From: Helopsaltes ochotensis | Lineage: Eukaryota; Chordata; Aves; Passeriformes; Locustellidae | Assembly (NCBI GenBank): GCA_013400155.1 | Contig: VXBM01001016.1 | Location: 1-64,000, forward strand | Reading direction: 5' to 3' | Length of the DNA: 64,000 bases | The notes under the pieces: generated by a model | What the model saw: only the letters and a program-made list of their open reading frames with translations | What the model was told of the DNA's origin: nothing | Database searches by the model: none | Program-made: the position numbers and the translations under genes | Part shown: positions 35,401 through 50,400 of the stretch, piece by piece | Position numbering within the stretch: position 1 is the first letter of the stretch | Layout of the letters: each line of letters begins with the position of its first letter

Positions 35401-38400
35401 GGCATGCAAGCCCACCTAACTTAGTGTGTTACACCCACTCAGTGCCTCATTACTACCTCTTAAAATGAATTCCATCATAGCTCGTGTTTCCCTATTACAG
35501 CAGTGCTTTGATTTTACATTACGCTTCCCAGCTCTAATATTCAGATAAAACTGCAGCAGCTAATGACTCTAAGCTACAGAGATTCTTAACAGCTTTGCCT
35601 TACTCTGTTTCTGTTTGATTCATAATTGAATTTGAGTGGCTTAATTATTTTTTGCTGCTTGAGTTTCTCCTTGGAAATTATTTTTAAAAATCCTTGATAA
35701 ATGTACTTTGTTTCACTTCTTATACTTCTCTTGTAGCCGAAGTTCCCTTGTAAGGAGTGGGATCCAAACTTGCCATCCTTGTGTCTTCCAAATCCTGAGT
35801 ATCTGGCACCAGAATATATTCTCTCTGTGAGCTGTGAGACAGCCAGTGATATGTACTCTCTGGGAGCTGTTATGTATGCAGTGTTCAATAAAGGGAAACC
35901 AATTTTTGAGGTCAACAAGCAAGATATTTATAAAAGCTTTAGTAGACAGCTGGATCAGGTATTTGGTTTTTTATGACTATTGTTGATTTTCGTATTTGAA
36001 AAGTTATTACTGTAAAACAGATTTAAATATCAAGAACACTCTCAGTCCTCCAACACAAACCATCTGACAATGGTATCTTACCCTGCATAATGTTTTTATA
36101 ACAAGAAAAAATATGCAAAATACAGCAAAATAATGAGAAATAAAAATACATTTAGAAGAGATTACATGAACCAACTTCATAAACTGAAAATAGTATTTTT
36201 CACCTGATTGCTCTGTAAACCTGCTGAATGCTGGTCTTGTGAAATAATGCTTACCTGTTGGGGTGAGCAGTATGAAACACCTGGCAGTGAATTACCTGTG
36301 TAGGACCGTTGAAGAGGGCTGGTTTTAGAGTGATTTGATCACTTGACATGGCAGTTGGTGCCACTATTTCACATTCTTTGTGAACTGTGAACATTAACAG
36401 CAGACAGTGTCACAGTGAATTGGATCAGCTGCCATAATGTCTGTTCATATGCAGGTTTCCTTTGTTGTAACTTCTTTGGGTGCCTGTTGCCACACAGTAT
36501 GTACTGTGTTTTAATGTGTATAGTCAACACTTCAGATAATGACATTTGCCTGTTTAAAATACCTTATTTGTATTCTCTGATAACCTGAACTACAATGGGA
36601 AGTTGAAAAAACAAGAGTGGGACCTAAAACAGATAGATTCTTGGGAAACAGAGAAGATTGTGAGCAAGAAGGGAGGGATATCAAGTGCGTGGGTAGGGAA
36701 ACCATCAAGAGAACAAAGTTATAGGCCTGTTGTGTATTGGAAATAGTTACATGCAGGGTTTTCTGACTTCATGGTGTACATGCCTGAATTTCTTCCACAG
36801 CTGAGCCGTTTAAGCTCCAGTACTCTTCAGAGCATACCTGAGGAGGTGCGTGAGCACGTAAAGCTACTCCTAAATGTAGCTCCAGCAGTCAGACCAGACG
36901 CAGATCAAATGACTAAGGTCAGTCCATGGAAAGTACAGTAGCCACAGGAAAGAGAGAAATTGCTGTTTGATTTGTAGAGCTATTTTAAAGTGTTTTCTGT
37001 TAATCATTTTAGTTGAAAAGTTCAATATTTTTTAATCATTTAGATGTAATATTAGTTGATGCCAAGAGTTATCCTTATGCTGACATTCATTTATATGTAA
37101 AAAGTGGGTACTGAGACAGAATTTTGAAAACCTATTCAATTATTCAAAAGTTATTCAATGCAAAACCGTTTTATTCCTTTCCATACAGTTTCTGTGCTAT
37201 GATTTTATACAATTCGGTCTTTAAAATTCTATTGGAAAGATTTGAAAGTGAGAAAATGATAAAGGGCAGTAAACATAAGTATTAACTTTTGGCTTGTGAT
37301 TTGTGATGTATTCTTAAGTATGCAGAACAGTAAAGTGTATTTGGAAATTATTTGCCCTAACAAACCAAAATGTAATTGCAAGTAGAATATAATTTAAGTT
37401 TTAATTTGGTAAAACCGTTGCTCCATTTTCCTGTCTGGAAGCAGAACTTAAAGCATTGTTCTTCCCTTATCTTATGCCCCATTTTCTCCAATCTGATAGC
37501 CTTTCAGATTCCTGCTTACAGATTTGTTTTGCTAAATGATTTTATTCTTTTGCTGTGATGTAAAAAGATGATATGCAGAGATAGAAATCAGTGGTTTTAA
37601 CTGTTGAAAGAAATAGTGGGTGAAGAAGGGGGAGGGAGCAGGTGATGGTTTTGTCCACCTATATATTGAAAGATGGGAGTGAGGGAATTGGCAGATGTTT
37701 CTCAGGTATCAACTCAGTTTTTTGAAGGACTACAACAAACAGTCTGTAAATAGCTGCATTAAGCAGTGTGGTTTTATAAAGATGTTGAGTCTCTTTTACC
37801 ATATCTGCACACTCAATCATAGAGTAGAGATATCAGAGCTTCCAGAGATTCCTGGAGTTTCCAGGGTTGGGAGCCAGATGTGGATGAACTAGTAGGTAAT
37901 CCTTTGTTGTAATATATTAAAGCATAATTATTCCTAGAAGAATATTTATTCAAAGTCTTTATTATTCATTATAATTTTTTTGTAAGCCAATTACTGTATA
38001 TGAAATAATGTTTTAACTTAGATGCACTTAACATGCATGAGTTTTTGAAAAATGCCAGGAAAATTCTGCCTTACTAATCAACCTGTGTCTGAACATTATG
38101 CCACTTGATACGTAAAAATTTAATTTTCTAATTGTTAGTTGCAGACATGTCATTGTAAAGGCGTACTGTTGTGCATTGAAAGGGTAGATAGATGATTATA
38201 TTTTGGAATTATTGTAGCAGTGTCAGTGTTGTCCCCATCCAGATCACAACATTTTATTCTTATTTTTAGATACCATTCTTTGATGATGTAGGAGCAATGA
38301 CGCTTCAGTATTTTGATTCATTATTTCAAAGGGATAACCTGCAGAAATCACAGTTTTTTAAAGGACTACCAAAAGTTCTGCCAAAACTCCCTAAGGTATG

Positions 38401-41400
38401 TGTGAATGATGATATTCCAATGACTTGAAATAGCAAGTTTGAAAATACATGAACATCCATTAGCATTTTGACTCTTGGAATGCTGGACTTTGTATAGCAT
38501 TGTACCATAATAGAATGCCATGAGACTTTTAGAATAGAATAGAATAGGAAATAAAGGGAGAAGGAACATTCTGGAAGTATTCTGCAGCAATCAATAATAT
38601 TTTAAATGGAAAATGGCAAATAAGCCAAATAAGGAACCATCATTTGCATGTCCTGTTGTAGTTCATCCCAGTTTGAAAGGGAGTTGTCTTCTCTCCACTT
38701 ACAAGGTTTTCCCTGTGTCTCCAGATGCCATCATAGCTCTTTGAAGCCATTTTGCCACCTTTTCTTCTGTAAGATTGCTTCAAAATTTTTCATAGCAAGG
38801 CAGTACTTTAATGTTGAATGATGTAAAGCTTCCTTCCCTCAGTAGACTAAGTGCTTTCTTGTGCTGGCAGGGCTCAGAAATCTCAAAGGCAAATGCCTGT
38901 CATTACATATTTCTCCTGTTTGGTGTTAAGCACTACGCCTAGACTGGCTCCTTTTCCTTTTGTGGTATTCCTTAATTTATAGAAGCCATAATTCATTTGT
39001 GATAGAAAAGTAGTATTAGTTTAATACATAATAGAATAACTAATCTTCTCAACCGGTGCATTAAATTTCTTTTGTTTTAAATCTGTTTTGCACTACACAG
39101 GGCAACATTTAGAATCCGTATTTAATTCTGTATTCTTTTTTAATTTAGTAATTTCTTCCTTTGATCAGAAATGGTTGCTGGTTTGAATTTGGAAATAAGT
39201 GGCATGTATTTTACCTAGCTTTAGACAGCCACTGATGGACCAAATCATCTTTAGAGCATTCTCTTTATTTTTTTCTTACTTTTTGAAAGTATATTTTATG
39301 AGGAAAGTGACTGTGCCCTTTAACCATATATTTCTGTTAATTGACTTCAAAAGCATTTAAGGATGTCTAACACTACAGTAGACATCCACAGTTTAAATAC
39401 CTGTTTCATCAGCAGAATCCTATTTAGGGAATGTATCTGGAGTTTTACAGAGAGGTATAGTAGGATTATGTGTTTGTTCAGTGAATGATGGGGTGCAGAA
39501 AAAAAATTACCTTTTTGGGGGATTTATAGGGTATTTTTAAGGGTCTTGTTAGGGTCTTTTTAAAGAAAGCATATGGAGTATGGTTGTCATAACTCGTGTG
39601 TGGCTCTAAGTCCAATTTTCTGTACAGTTAGTTGTTTTTTGTTGATCTTCACAGTTGTAAAAGTCTTCATTTATATTTTGAGTGCAAACAATGAAAATTA
39701 AGCAGAGTAGCACAGCGTAAATTAACTACAGTGTACTGTGCAACTAAGAGCTCAAACCTGAAAATTATCTGTCTACTTCATTGTCAATATCAGGCTAATG
39801 CAAAAGCTGCTGAACTGGCACAATGGTAACTTACTTCAGTGCAATGCATGATTCATACTTGAGATTTTTTTGGTTTTTTTCTTTAGCGTGTTATAATTCA
39901 GCGAATTTTGCCTTGCTTGACTTCCGAATTTGTGAATCCTGATATGGTACCCTTTGTCTTGCCTAATGTTCTCTTAATTGCTGAGGAGTGCACCAAAGAA
40001 GAATATATCAAGCTTATTCTACCTGATCTTGGTCCTGTTTTTAAGCAGCAAGAACCAATCCAGGTATGTTAATATTATTCATACTACAATTTTTCTCTTT
40101 GGTTTTGTTTTCCCTGAAAAAATGACTAATTGTTCTATTTCCCTTTTCCAGCTTCACACACATTGCCCAGTCTGCTCTATAGTTGTCCAGGCAGTCAATC
40201 TTGATTCATTCAAAATAGATTTTTCCAGGAAATTTTCAAAGCCTCTACCTCTGTTTGTTTAGATGGGTTCTGAGGGTATATTGCATTTATAGATGAAATG
40301 AGATTTGCAAAAGAAGTTTAATTTGCCACTTGATTTTGGTTGATTGTAGAAGATTTGTAAGCATTTTAACTCCTATCTGGGCAATTTGAGCAGGGTTGTA
40401 GAGTACAATGTTTGTATATATTCTACCAGTAGATGAACCTGGGGTTTTTTTGGTTGGTTTTTTCCTTGTGTCCAGTTTGCTGACTTTGGGATCATGGGAT
40501 GGAAAAATTATAGCTTTGACACTCTCTAAGAAGTGCTGTTTATTCATATTAAGAGTATTTATTTGAGTAACTGTACAAAAATTTGTGAAACTTGTTTAAG
40601 TTTTATTTGACAAATGTAATGTGTAAGTAAAACATACTGTTTTCCCTGCTGTTTAAATGTATAAAAGTATTAAGACATTACTGTAAAGGAGCAAAAATTT
40701 GCATTCTTCTGTCATCACCATGATGATTCCTAAGATATCTGTCACAAAGTGGGGCCTTGTGCCTCCACAGATGAGAGAGAGGTATGCATTCCTTCCAGCT
40801 CACTCCTGTGTGCCATTACTTTTCTGCAGAGCACTTAAAGGGCAAGGTAAACATAGCAGACCTTTTATTTCTGGCTTTTAGAAAACTGGACCAGAGAACT
40901 GTCATTATACTGTGGAGGTGGGGAAGGGGACAGCTCTCTAACTGAGAATACCTCAGGAAATTTGAACTACTTAATGCTGTTGGTACTTGGTACACTGAAG
41001 CTTTATGTTAGCTTTTTTGTCTTGAAAAAAGTCAATGTTTAACCAACCAAAAGCCAGTGAACATCTCATTTGTGCTGTGTCATCCTAAGAGGTAACTCTG
41101 TTCTGCTGCATTTACCATTAGATTTGTGACACAATCCTTGCTGCAAAAAATTTGTAGCAAAAGAACATCTGGAGCGTAATGGACATAAAAGCTGGTTTAT
41201 AGCTTGAGAGAGGCAGGAAACAAAATACAAACTTAGAGTCAGCTCATAGAGACAGAGATTTGCAAAGTTTTTCTGTGACTATCTAGACACTGTTAAATTC
41301 TTACACTGGTATTTTTAATACCAAGTACTACATGGCTTATTCAACTATTATTTCAATGGTCTTTTTAGTATGGCAAAGTTTAAATAATCTAGGTCGTGTT

Positions 41401-44400
41401 TTCAAAGTTAATATGTCAGGAATTCTGGAAAAAAATACAAAGGTTCAGAGTGCCAGAGGAGAGAATTCCAGGTCTGACTATCTTTGTACGAGGCAAAAAT
41501 GTGTAATTTCTGTGTGCTTGTAACTTCTGGAGAGGGGCATTCAGGAAAGATGCCAGTAGTTCTTCCAAACACTCTTTCAAGATGTTACAGATTCGTATGA
41601 GGGGCCTGTTGCTTGACTTTGGTAGGATATTTGAGTTAGGAAATGGATGTATCATGGGAAAGCTGCTCTAATTCAATATGATGAAATTGTTAGCTAGTGT
41701 TCTCAATGTCTTTTTGTGAAAATGGACTATTTAGATAAACTTATTCTTGAGGTTAGTGTGGAGTAATGTGTGCTGTACGTTAACATCCTAGCTTACTCTG
41801 GCACAGCTTCCCAGACAAACCCTGAATTTGTATCTACAGGATTCCACAGACACCATAGGATGTGCTGTAAATTCATTTTCTAATTCACTACATAGAAGTG
41901 TTCCCTGACAAGCACTGGGCTCTGCATTATGAATGAAGCATTATTATTTAGAGTGCAACTGCTGTTACTTGCTGATTAAATGGGGTGTGTGAATCTGTGA
42001 GTGTACCTTCCTAATTTTTACCTAAATAGATAAAAAGTATCAAATAGGATCCTGGAAGCTTAAACATAGAATCTACAATTCCACAATTTTACATTATGAG
42101 GGTTGCTAAAGAACAGATGTTAAGAGCACATGTAGGTCTTAAAAACTCAAGTTTAGGACAAAGATTGTATATTGAGAAAATGATAAAATCTAGCTTTAAA
42201 ACTGATCACATCCATTTCACACTGATTCTCCCAAATATGGGGATATTGCATCAGAATCAATGTTCATGGAATGAATGAATGATTTTGTGTGTGTGTGCAA
42301 TTTGGGAAATCATAAATATCTGATAAAAACCCCACATATTAGCTGCCCTACAAAAGTCTAATTTTCTTCTCTGTAAAGAGAAGTAGGAATAAATAAAAGG
42401 GGGAAATTTATAATGGGGTCTTGGTACATTTCTGTTTCTACACTTCAATGCTTCTGTTTATTTGGCATAGAAGTACTGATTGTCACGTATTTTTAGACAA
42501 AAATCTAAGTCTTCCTATAAAATACTTGGATTTTTGTTATAAATGTGATACTTTTAAACATAATTTATCCATCTAGTTCAACCTATTTTCTGAAAGGTGT
42601 TCTTATATCAGTGGATACTCGCTGTCCCCTTTAGCACCTGTCTGAGCTGTCATATGAATCTTATAAGTTACATAGTGCTCTGTATTTGAGATTGAGCTGG
42701 GTGAGTGATTTAGAATAGTATTTAACTTTTAGATGGCTAGTCTTAGGCAAGATGGATCCCACCATGCATAGGTGCTATTCTAGCGTTATTTTTTAAGTTA
42801 ATGTGATGTGAATATTTTGTTAAAGATTTTTTTTATTTTATGATACGCAATTTCCATGTTAAATAGAGTCAAGACATTTTTGTCCATCTGGTAGCCATAA
42901 TATTATTTTTATTATGTCCCTATTTGGATTTTAGACACATGGAATACAGCTTGTATGTGCAGAGTTGTGATCAAGTGCTTTGAGGACCAAATTTTAGTTA
43001 CAGTTTTTTGGAAGTTTAGCTTTTGCAACAGTGATAATGTGTATAAAGATTATCTGTGGGTGTATTTTAACGAAAGACTGTAAAAAGAAACAAGAGCTAT
43101 TTAAGTAGAAACAAGAACTCCTTACTGCGTCATTATGATTTCAGAAGAGTCAGTCTAGAACGTGCATATTTTGTTTGATTTGTATTTGCTGTTTTTAAAA
43201 TGCAATAACATGTTAAAGTGTTTTTTGTCTTCCATGCCTTCAGGCAAGCAACATGGTAAGTGATCACATTTACTGAGTTATAAGAAAACTTCTGAAGTTT
43301 TTTTTGATATGATACAACACACTTTAAATTGTAAATATATCCTTTGCAGTTAAAACTTTTGGCTTCTGAATTGTCTTTCTTTGAATAGATATTGTTAATC
43401 TTCCTGCAAAAAATGGACTTGCTTCTAACCAAAACTCCACCAGATGAAATAAAGAACAGCGTTCTACCGATGGTTTATAGAGCCTTGGAAGCACCTTCAA
43501 TTCAGATCCAGGTACAGTAGTTGCAGCCTTTATTTAAAACCTTCTTCTTACTCTTTCAGCTGAAATGCCAACTTTTTGTACACTCCTGTGTTTGTTTACT
43601 TAAAGAAACACCATAAAACTGTATAATATGCCTAAATGTTAAAAGAGATGAATACTCTATTAAAGAATGTTTGTTTCTGATGAAGTAAAATTTAGTTCCC
43701 TTGTTTTCCAGGAGAGTAACCAACCACTTGATTTGACTGTTGTCGTAATACTCTTATCTTAAATTCCTACTAGCCACCGTAGCAGAAAGTAGGAACTGCA
43801 TTTATATTTCACTGCCTGTGCAGCAGAAACCATGCAGGCATGCATGCTGGTACCAGTCAGTGGTGGCTTATTCTGAGCTCCCACTGCTGAGACAGTTACC
43901 TCAGGAGACCTGATGTGCTGTAATATTATATTAATATACGTTCTGGTGACATTTTTATGTATCCATATTTTTTTTCCTTGTGCTTTCTCTACCTTTCTGA
44001 GGTTCTTCTGAGGATTTTTTTTTAATCATTCAACTGCAATTAACTTCCAGTTACCCAAAAATGTTCAGGAGTGGGAGATAAAGAAACAAAATATTTCTCA
44101 AAGGCAGTTTTGGATAATCATATGTGACTTACTGCTTTTGCAAAGCCTTTGTAATATTAGGGACAAGGGTTTTTGTTTCCAAGTACCTGTCATGAGTTTC
44201 TTGCTGCATCAGTACTTTAGTTAGTGCGGTGTTTACTTGCAAAATGTACTTAGTATTACTGTCTCTTATTTTTGAGATTGGGCTGAAATTGTGTGTTTAT
44301 TTTTTCTGTGTTGCTAAAGTATGGTTAATCATGACACGATATTTTATCATGCAGTCTATCATTGTACTGCAGTATTATTGCTAGTAGTCACTGAAATTTT

Positions 44401-47400
44401 CTTGATTTATATAGGAAAATGAGAGTTTGAGCTAGTAAAAGCTGAGTTTTATATAAGAGTGCCTCGTGAAAATTCAGAATATTCTTACTGTTTAAATATT
44501 ATGAATTTATGAATGCTCTTTTTTCTAAAATCTATTTTTGAAGGTTCTGTATACATACCATGATGCTTTATTATTCTAGCTATTTTTAATTGAGTCTGAC
44601 AGATTAAGGGCAGCTCAGTTGAACATATTTCCTTAAATATTTCCTTAAGAGGAAAGCTTAAGTAGACATTTCTACAAACTAACTAGTATTGAGTTATATT
44701 AGTAGTAATTTTATAGTAAATGTGCATGTTTCTTTTTAAACTTTTATGGAATTTTTTTTTTAGGAGCTTTGCCTAAACATAATTCCCACGTTTGCCAATT
44801 TAATAGATTACCCATCAATGAAAAATTCATTAATTCCAAGAATTAAAAATGCATGTTTGCAAACTTCTTCTCTTGCTGTGAGTATCATAGTAATGTTCTC
44901 TAGTGTTCAGAAAATATTGTAACCTTTAATTACTTTGGTTTTACCACATTGTGTCTTTAAAGGAAAGCCCATCAATGTGTTCTGATTTCTTACTGAAATT
45001 TTTTCAGAAAACTTCTTAAAAGTGCAAAAGCACCATTTCTTTGCTCTAACAAATTCTAAAGTTGTTAACAACTTATTTTGTTAATAATACTGTAAAATTA
45101 ATTACTGAAGTGGGTTCCACAGTTATACACATTGACAGTGATTGTCATGTAGAAAAGTCAAGTTTTTGTGAGCATAAAAACAAGTGTTTTTCTTTCATGG
45201 TACAAAAGCATTTTTAACTTGTCTTGAGTTTTTCAGTACAAAGATTTTCTTATGAGTTTTGTAAAGTTGTTTTGTTTTTATTCTATAAATAAAGAGTTAG
45301 TTTAATTCTTACCATTCTTCACAGGTTCGGGTAAACTCGCTAGTGTGCTTGGGCAAGATTTTGGAATACTTGGATAAATGGTTTGTGCTTGACGATATTT
45401 TACCTTTTCTACAACAAATTCCATCAAAGGAACCCGCAGTGCTCATGGGAATTTTAGGTAACTAATACTCCCAACTTTCTCTTTTGTGCTTTGATACTAC
45501 AAATCCAAGAGCTTTCTGTGTTATCACTGAACACATTTACATAGTGTATCCCTAAAATGACTATTAAAAGCTTTCTGGTTCTTATGTCCCTGTTCAGTTA
45601 CCTTAGGCATGACATTTGAGCACTAGTACATATATTTTTAGTCTTCAGGGCCCGGTGCAGTTCTGAGTACTCCCTGCAGTTCATGGGCTGTGACACTTAT
45701 GTGGACTGGGTGCTCCACAGAGTCAGGGAAGCTGTTTTCTTCAGAAGAATATCTGAACTGTCATCTTCCAGATGCTGGAGCTTTTGAGATGTTACTGTTG
45801 CCTCCTTCTATCACTCTTGCATAGCAGATGCTGTAAATGATGGTGTACAAATCTGCTGTTCTTTACTGCAGGTTTTGTTAGACTCATTTTGATGGATGTT
45901 TAGGCACACAGATGTGCCTGTGTGCAGAAATGGAGCACAGTCTGGGTGAGGTTTCACAAAATGACTAACAAAACCTAATGGCTTGGTCCTTCTAGAAGGG
46001 AAGACCTCCCACTTGAGCTTTCTTACTGCTACTTGGTGCTTGCCTATCTCAGGGTGTGTGATTTTAGCAAATTGAATGGGCTTACAGAGTCCAGATGAGC
46101 ACAGCCACTGCCAAGAAAGAGGTGTAACTCCTTGGCCAAGTCTGGAAGACAGTGACTGTTTCTCCTCCTGACACCAAAGTGGTGTAGACCAATTGTAACA
46201 ACTGAGCTGCACTGCCAGTAACCATCATTAAACGCTGTACTAATATGTGATGGCAGCATTATTTTTATTTGCTCAAAAGTAGCAAGAAGGCATCTTATCT
46301 GGACTGATTTAAAGCTGCCTGTTTTGCTTAATCCTTGCAGCTTTGACTTTTATTTGCTATCTAAGAATAAGGGATGCTGTTTTTTGCTTTAGTTGTGTTA
46401 ATTCTGAATTGTACTCAGATACAGTGAGTAAGTGAATCCTAGTTTGGAAGTGATGGGCTGAAATCAGTTTTATATACTCAGGCTCTCCTTTCTTCCAGAA
46501 TCATAATACCATCTTTCATGGTCTTTGTCTTGGTGACAGCTCTGTTCTACTGCTACAGAAAGTGAGGAAAGCTGCTGTGTCTTTTGTGCTAATAAGTTCA
46601 GTGTTTGCCACCAGAGCTGGGCTATTTCAGCAGAGGACTCTTCCTGTCAGAAACACTGCAAAACATTTGGGCTTAACACTGGGTCTCTCGTGCCTGTCAG
46701 GATGCTTTTTTCAGTGATTTTAAAACAGATAAAGATTATGCATCAGTTCTGATACGTGTAAGATATGTGTAACAGCCCAAACCTTCTAGTTAACAGTGTT
46801 TGTAAAAAAACCATCAAAGAGCAGGGTGATAGTTATCCTAGCTACTTGTAGTGTGCCAGGAGAGAACACATCCTTAGTTGATGCAGCTTGATTACTGAAG
46901 CGGCCCTGTGTCAGTTTGTGGAAAATCACTTGCACATGATCTATTCAAAGATGATTTTTTTTGATAATTGGCCAGAACAATACATTGACTAATGCCAGGT
47001 TTCAAAACTGCAGAGTATGACTTTGGATATCCTCTTGTTCTGAAATGTAGCAAAGCCTCTTGCTGTTGGTTGTGGATCAGTACTTAGCCTTTAAGATTCT
47101 CTTGGTTGTGTTTGTCCCTGCCTGCACACAAACACAGTGGTTGTTTAGATGATCAATATGTATATGAGTGTGCTACTTCCAGTTTTTTCACATTGTCTGC
47201 TAAACTTAACAATTTCTGCTATTTTTATGTTCTGTGTTAGGTATTTACAAATGTACATTTACTCACAAGAAGTTGGGAATCACCAAAGAACAGCTTGCGG
47301 GAAAAGTATTGCCCCATCTGATTCCTCTTAGTATTGAGAACAATCTTAATCTCAATCAGGTAGGAACATGGGTGTTCCGCATGCCTTTCCTTGACAATTA

Positions 47401-50400
47401 TCAGAGAATAAATTTAAACTGTTGTCATAAAAAATTTCATATATTACTGCATGTCTGTGTCTATTGTAAGAACAAGCAATAGCAAAACCCTTTCCAATTT
47501 CTCTGTATTTCGGTGTTTGAAGCTTGTTATTTTTCAGGGTATTTAACTGATCTGGTGTAAAATTTCAAAATTAATACTGTCAACCTTCCAAATACCCTGC
47601 AAAAGCAGTTAGCTACTAACATAATAAGTATTCAACTAAAATGCTGTGTTGCTATGAAATATTTGGAAAGAGGATAATAGGTTGGTTTGTTTGTTTGAAA
47701 ATGAATCTGGTAATACTTCAATGTGAAGGTTTTGTCTGCAATGCCCCGTTTCAGTTTTTTTTTTTTTTAGTGGCTTATATTTTTCCCTGTTTCAGTATGC
47801 ACTCTGCTTGTAATTTGCTATCTAATGCACAATAATGAAGGTGGAGTATAACTTATTTAAAAGTCTGCATTTATCTGACATTATGTATTGTAGGTTTATG
47901 AGGTATTACCTGCTAAGTTACACCTATCTGAATTCTATCACTGCAAAATCCAAACTTCTTATGTATTTCTTTTCCAGTTCAATTCTTTTATTTGTGTTAT
48001 AAGAGATATGCTCAATAGATTGGAAGCAGAGCATAAAACAAAACTTGAGCAACTTCATGTCATGCAAGAACAACAGAAGTAAGTGGTAATGTTTGTGTTG
48101 GAGAAGTAGTCATGTTTTGGCAAACGTTAGTGAACTCTAGCCATAGCAATAAAAAAATCAGGTAATTCTAAGTTCAGTAGTTGAGAATTACCTCGAATAA
48201 GCACAGTTGTCAGAAGATCTGCTTCTGTGTGCAAATTGCTTTCCTGTAGTTGGTGAAAAATAAACCATACCAGAGAAACATAAACAGAACAACCTTTTAG
48301 AAGGCTGTGATATTTTAAAGTATTTGGAGCTATTTTATGGAGCCTGGTATGAGGTGAGACTTCTGAGACAAAATAGTTTGGGATATCTGAAGTCTGGGTC
48401 ACCCTGCTCAAAGGGAGAAATGAAGACCGAAAATCGTTAGGAGACGTTTACTATTTCACAAAGAATATCTGCCAGTCTCCTGAAGGCATTATATAAAATG
48501 AGTTGCTCTCATAATGCAATTGTTTGGTATTATTTAAATGCAGAAGGAAGATCTGCATTGTTAGATTAGTGTTGTGGATGTGATTGCAAAGTTGTCTTGT
48601 TGTAATACACTCTGCACTGTGTAGATCCTTGGACATAGCCAACCAAATGAGTGGGTCTGAAGAGGCAAGATCTACAGGTACAGGCAATCAGGTAAGCAAC
48701 AATATGGAATTTACACATGGAACACTGAAATTTAAAATCACTTAGTTGATATTTACATAGTCTTAAATTAAGTATTTCAAATAATGAAGGTTTTTTTCTT
48801 TGAACTTAAACAGATTGACAAGGCATTTAATAATGGAACTGACCTTCTAACTAGTGGATCTGATAGTAAAGAGAATGAGATGTCATCAATACAGAGAAAG
48901 GTGTGCTTGACGTTTTGTAATTCTTTTTTGTCCATCTGTCTAATACAAGGCTGATAGGGTTGCAGAGAAGCAGTGTGTGTAAATATGTTCCATATTTAAA
49001 GCTTTAGTAGAAAAACTAACTGCTTTTATATATAGCACACCACCATACATTGTCACATGAGAAGATCCATGAAAAATGTTCAAATCATATCCTTCAATTT
49101 CCATGTAAGCCTTTCCTTGAGAATAGCTTTGTACTAAGTAGGCAGCAGTTCAGATTATAAATTTGTGGTCATTTTCTTTCTCCTTAATTATAGATTTAAA
49201 TGAAACTAAAACCGCTGGATTTAGGTAGGAAAAGCAAAGTAGGGATCCTATATGATAAAATGAAGAAGAGAAATGAAGGTAAAATAGAATTTTAAGTAGT
49301 AGCAGAGACTAACTTTTACTGTACCTTTCAAAGTTAAATGAAAACAGTCAATATGTGGTTAAATACAAGACACAAAGGAAAAACAGAGCATAACATAAAT
49401 ATAAGCAGTAGTACAGTAAACATAAGCAATAAAAAAGGATTGTAAAATTCCTTCCATACTAATAATTATGGAAAGGACTCCCCAGAATCTATATATTTTA
49501 TAATTTCTATTTCTAGTTATCGGAATCCTCACACTAAGGGGGAATGATTTAATTATTTAATCCTTCATTATTAACAAAAGTGAAATTAAAATCCTCAAAA
49601 GACTTGGAGCAGTTTTAAAATGAAATTCCCTTTTCAACTCCATGGTCATTTGCATTTCTAGATCAAATTAATAACCATATAAAAACAGAAACTGTGAAGA
49701 TCACTTTTTCTTATGCCCAGTTTAGGAAATAAAATTTCTTACGCCAATAAGGAAGCAAAGCTTAAGTGGTTTTGTTGATAATACCTCTTTTATTTGAGAT
49801 CTGCCCAAATTTCTCATTATGCTGCTCTTAATATTGTATTTATTTGCTTTAAGTACTTTCTAGCAATATGCTAAATATTATAGTCGATTTTGCTTATTGG
49901 CTTTCTCTTTGGTGTAAGTAGTGTTATTGTTGAAACGACACTGCTAGTATGAAATAAAAATACGAATGTCAGAATAACCATTTTGTGCAACTTACCACCA
50001 GTACTTTCCCTTTTCAAGGCCTCACTTACACTGGAAGAGAAGCAAAAGTTAGCTAAAGAACAAGAACAGGCACAGAAACTGAAAAGCCAGCAACCTCTTA
50101 AGCCCCAAGCAACTACAGTAACACCTCCAGTGAAGCAGGTGAGAGAGCAAACAACTGCACTGTTTCCATTGGAGCTCCGATGCTTTTTCAGGGGCTGTAT
50201 GCATTTAGCATTTTTTTCCTCCTGTGAGTTACCTTTTTTTTTTTATGGTGGTACAATGGCACAGCTGAGAAAAGTTCAAAAAAATTTTCATGTGCCTTCC
50301 ATTTGCATCATTAGCAATATTCCCGCAGAGTTTCCCAGTATCATTATTATTGAAAGTCATTGTACTAAATAAGGGGAAAGGACATACTAGGAAAGGTTTT

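Noticed and set aside
42545..42650. CR1-like text catctagttcaacc
   Set aside because: Only about 14 bases match, too short to separate from chance.
45811..46212. Minus-strand open frame of 133 codons in SCYL2 intron 12
   Set aside because: No splice sites, no recognisable motif, and it sits in locally GC-richer sequence where stops are rarer.
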